DNA of 7,711 bases from contig JACQVT010000084.1 of NCBI GenBank assembly GCA_016209665.1, positions 1-7,711 of the forward strand, written 5' to 3'. Positions 1-5,894 of the stretch are shown here, one piece after another (position 1 is the stretch's first letter; every line of letters begins with the position of its first letter). Under the pieces are notes generated by a model. That model had not been told where the DNA came from and searched no databases. It saw only the letters and a program-made list of their open reading frames with translations. A program made the translations under genes and the position numbers. Source of the DNA: Planctomycetota bacterium. GTDB lineage: Bacteria > Planctomycetota > Phycisphaerae > UBA1845 > PWPN01.

Positions 1-1
1 G

Positions 2-1582
2 CGCTACGAGATCAACTGGACCACGCTGGGCGAATACCTGCACGAACTGATTCGCCGCGGCATCTCGCCGAACGTCACCTCGTTCGTCGGCGCCGCCACG
101 GTCCGCATCCACGAGATCGGCTACGAGGACCGCCGGGCCACGCCGCAAGAACTGGACCGGATGCGGGCCTTGGTCCGCCAGGCCATGGAAGAGGGCGCGG
201 TCGGCGTGTCGTCGGCCCTGATCTACTCGCCCGGCGCCTACGCCGACACGGACGAGTTGACCGCCCTGGCCGAAGTGGCGGCCAAATACAACGGCATGTA
301 CGTCTCGCACATCCGCGGCGAGGGCGATCACCTGCTCGAAGCGCTCGACGAGTTCCTGACCATCGTGCGGCGGTCCAAGGCCCGCGGCGAGATCTACCAT
401 CTCAAGGCCGGCGCGGGCAACTGGGACAAGTTCGACGTGGCGCTCAAGCGGATCGAGGCCGCCCGGGCCGATGGGCTGCACGTCACCGCCGACATGTACA
501 CCTACAACGCCAGCGGCACGGGTCTGGACGCCGTCATGCCCACCTGGGTGCAGGCGGGCGGCCACAGGGCCTGGGTCGAGCGGCTCAAGGATCCCGAAAT
601 CCGCCGCCGCGTCGCCGGCGAGATGGACCTGCCCGGCCCCAAGGGCGCGAGCAGCGTCGAGGCGGCCAAGAACGTGCTGTTGACCGGCTTTCGCAACGAG
701 GCTCTGCGGCCGCTGGTCGGCAAGACGCTGGCCGAGGTCGCCGCGATGCGCAGCAAGTCGCCCGAGGAGACCGCGATGGACCTGGTCGTCGAGGACGACA
801 GCCGCGTGAGCATCGTCATGTTCAGCATGTCGGAGGAGAACGTCCGCAAGGGCATTCAGCAGCCGTGGGTCAGCTTCTGCTCGGACGCCGGCTCGCTGGC
901 GACGGAAGGGCGGTTTCTCGATCACCATCCCCACCCGCGGGCGTACGGATCGTTCGCCCGGCTGCTCGGCAAGTACGTTCGCGACGAGAAGCTGGTGCCG
1001 CTGCCCGAGGCCATTCGCCGGCTGACCTCGCTGCCCGCGGAGAACCTCAAGATCGAGCAACGGGGCCGGCTGGCCGAGGGCTGCTTCGCCGACGTGGTCG
1101 TGTTCGATCCCGCCACGATCCAGGACCACGCCACGTTCGAGAAGCCCCACCAGTACGCCACCGGCGTCCAGAACGTGTTCGTCAACGGCGTGCAGGTGCT
1201 CAAGGACGGCGAGCACACCGGGGCCAAGCCGGGCCGCGTCGTTCGCGGCCCCGGCCGACGACGTCAAGCACCCTGCCGAAACTCTGTGTGGGACCGGCAA
1301 CTTGCCGGTCCGCGTCCCGAAGCCCGGGTTCACGGATTGAAGGGATCGGTGTCGTGGGTGTATTCGGCCAGGTTGGGCCGGCCGTCGCCGTCCTCGTCGC
1401 GCCAGGCGTCCGCCGGATCAGTTGGGTCCAATCCGACTTCGACCTCCCAGTCGTCGGGCATGAGGTCGCCGTCGGCATCAACGAACGGGGACACGTCCGG
1501 CACCGGCGTGCCAACAGTGCGTCCCGATGGGGTGTCCCCCGGCGGGAGTATGCAGACGATCTCCTGGGTTCGAGGGAAATAG
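2..1582 (+). CDS. N-acyl-D-amino-acid deacylase (D-aminoacylase), 5'-partial, abnormal 3' end
   Basis: This amidohydrolase-superfamily enzyme would remove the acyl group from N-acyl-D-amino acids in a metal-dependent reaction. The frame is open from base 2, so the N-terminal part (first metal-ligand His pair and the Cys ligand of known D-aminoacylases) lies outside the window. Visible signatures are NVTSFVGAATVRIH, EEGAVGVSSALIYSPGAYAD, SHIRGEGD (His at 308-310), EIYHLKAG (His at 398-400) and CSDAGS (Asp at 884-886). From the family, the two His and the Asp match the remaining metal and catalytic positions. The C-terminal beta-domain is also present, with GRLAEGCFADVVVFDP and VFVNGVQVLKDGEHTGAKPGRVVRGPG. 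Family similarity ends near 1255. The frame has no stop there and continues to 1582, but this tail is low-complexity and mostly antisense to the next gene, so I consider it non-native. Family assignment is firm; the 3' end is uncertain. Confidence 0.9.
   Translation, partial: RYEINWTTLGEYLHELIRRGISPNVTSFVGAATVRIHEIGYEDRRATPQELDRMRALVRQAMEEGAVGVSSALIYSPGAYADTDELTALAEVAAKYNGMYVSHIRGEGDHLLEALDEFLTIVRRSKARGEIYHLKAGAGNWDKFDVALKRIEAARADGLHVTADMYTYNASGTGLDAVMPTWVQAGGHRAWVERLKDPEIRRRVAGEMDLPGPKGASSVEAAKNVLLTGFRNEALRPLVGKTLAEVAAMRSKSPEETAMDLVVEDDSRVSIVMFSMSEENVRKGIQQPWVSFCSDAGSLATEGRFLDHHPHPRAYGSFARLLGKYVRDEKLVPLPEAIRRLTSLPAENLKIEQRGRLAEGCFADVVVFDPATIQDHATFEKPHQYATGVQNVFVNGVQVLKDGEHTGAKPGRVVRGPGRRRQAPCRNSVWDRQLAGPRPEARVHGLKGSVSWVYSARLGRPSPSSSRQASAGSVGSNPTSTSQSSGMRSPSASTNGDTSGTGVPTVRPDGVSPGGSMQTISWVRGK
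1291..1311. repeat. Perfect 10-bp inverted repeat in convergent gap (possible bidirectional terminator or REP-like element)
   Basis: The arms are GGACCGGCAA (1291-1300) and TTGCCGGTCC (1302-1311), separated by one base, so the sequence is almost fully palindromic. It lies between the natural end of the deacylase (about 1255) and the stop of the opposing lipoprotein gene (1330). That position suits a transcription terminator acting on both strands. There is no T-tract on either side, so a simple Rho-independent terminator is not clearly supported. A dispersed palindromic repeat unit is an alternative. The palindrome is seen directly; its role is inferred. Confidence 0.6.
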
Positions 1583-2031
1583 TCGCCCCCGAAGCGCTGC
1601 ACGGCCTGGTAATAGATATACGCCAGAGCGTAACAACGGTCCCGCAAAGGTCCATCGGGCGTGCTCGTGTCGCACAGGTAGGTCATGTTCCAGAAGAACA
1701 CCTCGTCGCAGTCCTGCTGGGATGCACCGCAGGTCGAGTAGCAGTCGTCGTGAGCGACGCAGGCCGCGGTGAAACAGACGCCGCGGAGCGTACAATCGGG
1801 AATGAGCATCGTGAGGATTCCGTTCGGCCCACAGGCTCCGTCGTCCGCCGGAGGATTCTCCTCGATCGGGCCCGAGAACGCGATGGGTCCGACCAGGCCC
1901 GGATAGGCCTGCCTGATCTGATCGACCTCCTGGTGGACCTGAAACGCGCAACCCGATGCGGTTACGATCGCGACGAGCGACGCCAACAACCGACGGCAAC
2001 ACGTGATGTGACGAGCGATGATGCGGATCAC
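1330..2031 (-). CDS. Predicted lipoprotein with phospholipase A2-like core and EF-hand/TSP3-like C-terminal tail
   Basis: The product is 233 residues from the GTG at 2031. The N-terminus has Arg residues, then a hydrophobic stretch (LLASLVAIVTASG) ending in a lipobox-like ASGC, so Cys28 is a candidate lipidation site. Residues about 67-160 are Cys-rich (ten Cys after the lipobox) and contain FTAACVAHDDCYSTCG followed by QQDCDEVFFWNM. This matches the C-x-x-H-D-x-C-Y-x-x-C core of secreted phospholipase A2-like proteins, with His94-Asp95 as the catalytic pair. Residues about 185-231 (DADGDLMPDDWE, GLDPTDP, DEDGDGRPNLAEY) resemble calcium-binding EF-hand/thrombospondin-type-3 tails common in planctomycete and verrucomicrobial exported proteins. 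I chose GTG because GGAG lies 6 bases upstream. An in-frame ATG at 2061 adds ten residues, and the frame stays open to 2259. Enzyme activity is inferred from motifs; a non-catalytic PLA2-fold protein is possible. Confidence 0.75.
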   Translation of the reverse strand: MIRIIARHITCCRRLLASLVAIVTASGCAFQVHQEVDQIRQAYPGLVGPIAFSGPIEENPPADDGACGPNGILTMLIPDCTLRGVCFTAACVAHDDCYSTCGASQQDCDEVFFWNMTYLCDTSTPDGPLRDRCYALAYIYYQAVQRFGGDYFPRTQEIVCILPPGDTPSGRTVGTPVPDVSPFVDADGDLMPDDWEVEVGLDPTDPADAWRDEDGDGRPNLAEYTHDTDPFNP

Positions 2032-2037
2032 GGCGCG

Positions 2038-2041
2038 CTCC
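2038..2041 (-). promoter_or_regulatory. Shine-Dalgarno GGAG supporting the GTG start at 2031
   Basis: On the minus strand GGAG is followed by a 6-base spacer and then GTG (2031-2029). The competing ATG at 2061 has only a weak purine run upstream (GGAAA). This site therefore favours the shorter lipoprotein, which begins directly with the signal peptide. Confidence 0.5.
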
Positions 2042-2116
2042 GTAGATGGTACGTCATACATCGGGTTTCCGCGCCGCGAAGATGAGCGGGAACGCGATGG
2101 CGCGCCGGTTCCCCGG

Positions 2117-2145
2117 TTGCCTCCCCGCGGGACGATCGGTACACT
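2117..2145 (+). promoter_or_regulatory. Sigma70-like promoter of the GT-C transferase gene
   Basis: The -35 candidate is TTGCCT (2117-2122) and the -10 candidate is TACACT (2140-2145), with a 17-base spacer. Each box matches 4 of 6 consensus positions. The expected transcription start, about 7 bases after the -10, falls near 2152, directly at the ATG at 2153. The transcript would then be leaderless, which agrees with the lack of a Shine-Dalgarno sequence before that ATG. A second promoter of the same form precedes the next gene. Confidence 0.45.
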
Positions 2146-2152
2146 CGATCCG

Positions 2153-3802
2153 ATGCGGGGAGAAGACACGGCGCTCCAGTGTACCGGAGTCGAAGCGGCC
2201 CGCTCCGAGACGCCGAGGCGGACCAGCCTGCTGCTGGTCGGCTTCCTGGCCGTCAGCATCCTGGCCGGGTGGCTGTCCGACGGCGTCTATCACGAAGACG
2301 ATTTGACACACTACCAGATCGCCCGCTGGTCACGCCACGATGTGCGCTACCTTCTGGACCCGTGGGGGCGACCGGGGTTCACCGTTCCCTACAGCCTGGT
2401 CGCCTGGGTCGGATCGTCCCAGGACGGCTTGCGGGCCTGTCGAGTGTTCTCCGCGTTGATCGCGGCGGCCACGGCCTGGCTGACGTATTGCATCGCTCGG
2501 AGCCTGGGTCTCAGACACGCCTGGGCCGCCGTACCGCTGCTGTACTTGCAGCCGCTGTTCGCGCGATTGTCCCTGACCACGCTGACGGAAACGCCGCTGG
2601 CGTTTTACCTCGCCCTGGCGACGTGGTTGCTGCTGACGGGACGGAACGTCGCCTCGGCGGCCCTGATGGCACTGGCTCCCGTCACGCGCGACGAATCAGT
2701 GGTGCTCCTGCCGATCTGGGCCTGGGCCATATGGCGTCAGGGCGGCCGGTGGTGGACGTATCCGCTGTTGTGCTGGGCGCTCGTGGCGCACAATCTGGCT
2801 GCCGGCTGGTGGCTCGGCGTCTGGCCGGCGTCGCGCTGGCTCGACCCGGCGGGGTCAAGCGTCTATGGCCAAGGCACCCCCCTGACCTTCATACCGAAGG
2901 TTATGCAGGCGGCGGGACCGGCGATCGTCGCCCTGGCCATCCTGGGAAGCCGTCGGCTGCGACGGGCGGGCCTGGGATGGGTGATCGTTCTTGCGCCGCT
3001 GGCCTGGTTTCTCGTGCAGACCGCGGTGTATTTGCGCGGGGCCTACTCCTCGGGCGGCTATTCGCGGTTCCTGGTCCCGATCTGTCCGTGGCTGGCGGTG
3101 CTCGCCACCGCGGGCGTTCGGCCGCTGCTGAGCCGACGGCCCATCGCCCAGCAAGCGCTGGGGGCGACGATCGTGTGCCTGATCGTTCTGTGGGCCGTGG
3201 CCGAAATCGAGTGGCACTGGCGCGTCCCGCTGAGTCCCGCCGACCTGCGAACGTGGGCGCTCGTGGGCAGAGTGTCAGCTCTGGTGGCAGCCGGGCCTCT
3301 GGCCCTGTGCGCGGCATGGCTCCTCCGCGCTCGCCGCCGGGCCTGCCCCGTCATCGTCGCCGGAAGCGCCGGCACCGCGGTGATCGGCCTGCTGGTCGCC
3401 GGCCTGGCGGGGTTTCGGCCGCTGAAACTCGCGCCCGACCAGGCATCGGTGCAGGGCTTGGCCTCGGTCATCTCGAGGGCGGCGGACGAGGACCGCCTCC
3501 TGGTGAGTTCGACCGGATGGGTTTACCACTGGCTGGATCGCTGGACGGGCTGGCGAGGCTCGACCGACGTTCGAGGATTGCTCGACGAGGCGGAGCCCGG
3601 GACGCTGTTCGTCTGGGACGCCCGGTTTTGCACCGAGATGACACCTCGCTTGACCTTCACGGAGATTCACGATCACCGCGGATGGCGACAACTGTGGCCG
3701 GTGGGTGATCTCACGGAGGGTACGCCGCGGTTGGCGTTGTTCGAGTGTCAACCACTGGCGCAGGCGAGCAGCCAGCCGTCGACGCCGGCCGAGGAGCACT
3801 GA
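2153..3802 (+). CDS. Multi-pass GT-C family glycosyltransferase (ArnT/PMT-like)
   Basis: The product is a 549-residue integral membrane protein that probably transfers a sugar from a polyprenyl-phosphate donor on the outer face of the inner membrane. After a short basic cytoplasmic start, TM1 is at about 25-41. It is followed by the acidic first-loop motif HEDDLTHY (47-54), where GT-C enzymes carry catalytic or metal-binding Asp/Glu. Further signatures are TLTETPLAFYLALATWLLL (about 143-161), APVTRDESVVLLP (175-187, like the tR-E motif of this clan) and YSRFLVPICPWLAVLAT (303-319). Hydrophobic segments recur to about 420. The last 130 residues (about 420-549) are soluble and probably periplasmic. 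The frame is open upstream to 2018, but that part is implausible coding and overlaps the divergent gene, so I chose 2153. Acceptor and sugar are unknown. The tandem sugar-kinase-like gene follows after 101 bases, which suggests a role in envelope glycolipid or polysaccharide assembly. Confidence 0.8.
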   Translation: MRGEDTALQCTGVEAARSETPRRTSLLLVGFLAVSILAGWLSDGVYHEDDLTHYQIARWSRHDVRYLLDPWGRPGFTVPYSLVAWVGSSQDGLRACRVFSALIAAATAWLTYCIARSLGLRHAWAAVPLLYLQPLFARLSLTTLTETPLAFYLALATWLLLTGRNVASAALMALAPVTRDESVVLLPIWAWAIWRQGGRWWTYPLLCWALVAHNLAAGWWLGVWPASRWLDPAGSSVYGQGTPLTFIPKVMQAAGPAIVALAILGSRRLRRAGLGWVIVLAPLAWFLVQTAVYLRGAYSSGGYSRFLVPICPWLAVLATAGVRPLLSRRPIAQQALGATIVCLIVLWAVAEIEWHWRVPLSPADLRTWALVGRVSALVAAGPLALCAAWLLRARRRACPVIVAGSAGTAVIGLLVAGLAGFRPLKLAPDQASVQGLASVISRAADEDRLLVSSTGWVYHWLDRWTGWRGSTDVRGLLDEAEPGTLFVWDARFCTEMTPRLTFTEIHDHRGWRQLWPVGDLTEGTPRLALFECQPLAQASSQPSTPAEEH

Positions 3803-3830
3803 CCGGAGCGTTCCGCGCCACGTCGCCGGA

Positions 3831-3859
3831 TTGCGGGGCCATTTGGTGGGCCGTACAAT
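3831..3859 (+). promoter_or_regulatory. Sigma70-like promoter of the tandem kinase gene
   Basis: The boxes are TTGCGG (3831-3836) and TACAAT (3854-3859), with a 17-base spacer. The -10 matches 5 of 6 consensus positions. The predicted start near 3866 leaves a leader of about 38 bases before the ATG at 3904. The promoter lies wholly in the gap after the transferase stop (3802), so the kinase gene can be expressed independently as well as by read-through. Confidence 0.5.
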
Positions 3860-3903
3860 GGTTCCGCTTGGCCCGTAACGGGTCTTTCTTGGCCGAACCC
3901 GAG

Positions 3904-5796
3904 ATGACACTCGCGAACGTGACAACCAGCACTGAGGCGGCATTGGATGATTCATCCGAACCGGCCGACCGCTCGCCGGCGCCCGCGGCACGCGGGGCCG
4001 ACGACGGCCGGGGTGCCTGGGGGCAGCGGACGATCGGGGCCTGGAAATGGCACACCCGCGGTGATTGGGGGCGGCGTATTCTGGAAAACGGCGCGCCGGA
4101 CTGGCTGGGCCTGCCGGGCGAGACGTCGGCCTGGCTGGTCAAGGCGAACGACGGGCGGCAGGTCTGGCGGGTCCAGTTGGATGACGACACGGTTTTCGCC
4201 AAGCTGTACCTGCCGCCCCGAGGATGGGCCCGGCTGCGGCGATGGCTGTTGGGGTCCGATTCAGCCCGCGAGCGACGGGTGGCGGAGTACGCCCATCGGC
4301 ACCGGATCTGGACCGTTCAGCCGGTTGCGTCGGCCGACGGACCGGCGATCGGCTCGGGGCCGGTCAGCATCCTGATCACGCACGGCCTGCCCGACGCCGA
4401 GCCGCTCAACGAGGCCTGGGCGCGCCTGAACCCCGCCGACCCCCGAACGCGGGCCACCAAGAACTTGATCAGCGACCGCGTGGCCCGCCTCGTCGCGCAC
4501 GCGCATCAGAACGGCTTCGAGCACACTGACCTGCATGCGGGGAACATCCTGCTCGACGGATGTCGCCGCGGCGAATGTCGGGCGCTGTTTGTGGACCTGC
4601 ACAACATCCGCTGCGGCCGGCCGGTCAGCGACCGCTCGGTCATTCGCAACCTCGCCCAGTTTCACCAGTGGTTCCGTTACCGGGCTCCGCTCACGGACCG
4701 GCTGCGGTTTCTGGACCGCTACCTTCACTGGCGCGACGCCTTCGAGGCGACCGGGGCGTATGGTCGCCGCTTGGGATTCTCGTCCTCCGAGCTGCGCCCG
4801 GCCATCGAACGGGCGGCCGAGGCCCACGCCAGCGCCTTGTACGCCCAGCGCGACCGCCGCGCCAGCCGGTCGGGGCGTTACTTCACCGCCCTGAGGCTCG
4901 GTCGCGGGTGGCGGGCGTTCGCCTTCCTGAAGGCCAAGTATCCCGTCTCGGGATCAAATGCGTCATGGATGACGTTCGGTCCGGGCCAATGGCGGCAGTG
5001 GCTCAATCGCCCGCTGCAGTGGATCAGGGCGGAGCAGGCGCAATACTCGATCAAGAAGTCGGCCAGCGGCACGGTGTGCCGGTCGCGTCTGCCGCTGGGC
5101 GACGAGTCCCTGGACGTGGTCTGCAAGCGTTCCACGCCGCGGCATCTCGGCAAGCGGATCAAGAACATGTTCCGTCGCTCAAGGGCGATGCGGACGTGGT
5201 ACCTGGCCAACGCGATGCTCAACCGGCGGATACCCACCGCCCGCCCGCTGGCCGTCGCCGAGCGGCGGCGCTGCGGTGTCCTGCTCGACAGCATCATCAT
5301 CACCGAGCACATCGAGCACGCCCACGACCTCGATACGCTGTTGACCGTGCAGACCCGAAACCTCGATCCGACCCGACAATTCCTCGTCAAGCGCCAGGTG
5401 GCCGAGGAGCTGGCGGGGCTGGTCCGGGCCTTCCACGCTCGGGGCTTCGTCCACCGGGACATGAAGGCCCCCAACATCATGGTGCAGTGGAACCCCGCGG
5501 CGGGCGCGCGGCCCCGGATCCTGCTGGTGGACGTGGACGGCATCCGCCAGTGCCGCCGTCCCCGCCGCCGCGATTGGCTGCGGGCGCTCATGCGGCTCAA
5601 CGTGAGCGTCGATCACTGCCGCCGCGTGACCCGGACCGACCGCCTGCGTTTCCTCAAGTCGTGTCTGATCCGCCCGGGCCATCCGGAGCCCGAATGGAAG
5701 TCCGTCTGGCGGCAACTCGCTCACCTCTCGGACCGCAAGCGGGCCCGCAAGACCCGCCAGTTCGAACGGATGATGGCCAAGTACGGACGGATGTGA
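3904..5796 (+). CDS. Tandem WaaP/InaA (Kdo-kinase-like) lipopolysaccharide kinase family protein
   Basis: The product is 630 residues with two complete protein-kinase-like domains of the LPS-kinase clan, which phosphorylate sugars of LPS core or related glycolipids at the cytoplasmic membrane. Domain 1 (about 60-320) has the ATP-binding Lys100 (VFAKLYLP), an Arg/Glu-rich helix (ARERRVAEY), the catalytic loop HTDLHAGN (Asp209, Asn214) and the metal-binding VDLHNIR (Asp231). Domain 2 (about 370-610) has Lys408 (VVCKRST), the catalytic loop HRDMKAPN (Asp519, Lys521, Asn524) and VDVDGIR (Asp543/Asp545). Both domains look catalytically competent, yet they differ in sequence: domain 1 is more WaaP-like, domain 2 more InaA/KdkA-like. 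There is no signal peptide; the first 45 residues are disordered-looking (Ser/Pro/Ala/Asp). I chose 3904 because it follows the promoter. The frame stays open to 3745, but that overlaps the transferase gene. No clear Shine-Dalgarno is visible. The substrate cannot be told. Confidence 0.85.
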   Translation: MTLANVTTSTEAALDDSSEPADRSPAPAARGADDGRGAWGQRTIGAWKWHTRGDWGRRILENGAPDWLGLPGETSAWLVKANDGRQVWRVQLDDDTVFAKLYLPPRGWARLRRWLLGSDSARERRVAEYAHRHRIWTVQPVASADGPAIGSGPVSILITHGLPDAEPLNEAWARLNPADPRTRATKNLISDRVARLVAHAHQNGFEHTDLHAGNILLDGCRRGECRALFVDLHNIRCGRPVSDRSVIRNLAQFHQWFRYRAPLTDRLRFLDRYLHWRDAFEATGAYGRRLGFSSSELRPAIERAAEAHASALYAQRDRRASRSGRYFTALRLGRGWRAFAFLKAKYPVSGSNASWMTFGPGQWRQWLNRPLQWIRAEQAQYSIKKSASGTVCRSRLPLGDESLDVVCKRSTPRHLGKRIKNMFRRSRAMRTWYLANAMLNRRIPTARPLAVAERRRCGVLLDSIIITEHIEHAHDLDTLLTVQTRNLDPTRQFLVKRQVAEELAGLVRAFHARGFVHRDMKAPNIMVQWNPAAGARPRILLVDVDGIRQCRRPRRRDWLRALMRLNVSVDHCRRVTRTDRLRFLKSCLIRPGHPEPEWKSVWRQLAHLSDRKRARKTRQFERMMAKYGRM

Positions 5797-5827
5797 CCGC
5801 ACGCGTCGATCATCCCCACGACATGCG

Positions 5828-5846
5828 CGCGGGGATCGACCCCGCG
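5828..5846. terminator. GC-rich hairpin between convergent genes, candidate bidirectional terminator
   Basis: The stem is CGCGGGG (5828-5834) and CCCCGCG (5840-5846), with loop ATCGA. It lies in the 98-base gap between the kinase stop (5796) and the RDD gene stop (5895). An alternative longer pairing joins GTCGAT and CCCC (5805-5817, 3-base bulge) to GGGGATCGAC (5831-5840). No T-tract follows on either strand, so a Rho-independent mechanism is only suggested by position and stem strength. Confidence 0.4.
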
Positions 5847-5894
5847 GCTCGTCCCCATCACCCGATTCCCGAGCCCCGATCTTCCCTTCCCGCG

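Noticed and set aside
1791..1796. TACAAT resembling a -10 box on the + strand
   Set aside because: There is no -35 match 17 bases upstream (GGTGAA), and it lies inside the lipoprotein gene, antisense to its Cys-rich region.
865..2085. Long + strand open frame of 406 codons
   Set aside because: It overlaps the deacylase in another frame and then the lipoprotein gene in antisense. Its translation is Arg-rich and low-complexity with no motif, as expected of a GC-rich shadow frame.
2018..2152. Longer N-terminus for the GT-C transferase
   Set aside because: It would overlap the divergent lipoprotein gene and include the predicted promoter. The extra residues are Arg/Pro-rich, before an otherwise normal membrane-protein start.
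3745..3903. Longer N-terminus for the tandem kinase
   Set aside because: It would begin inside the transferase gene and upstream of the kinase promoter, and the added residues resemble no part of a kinase.
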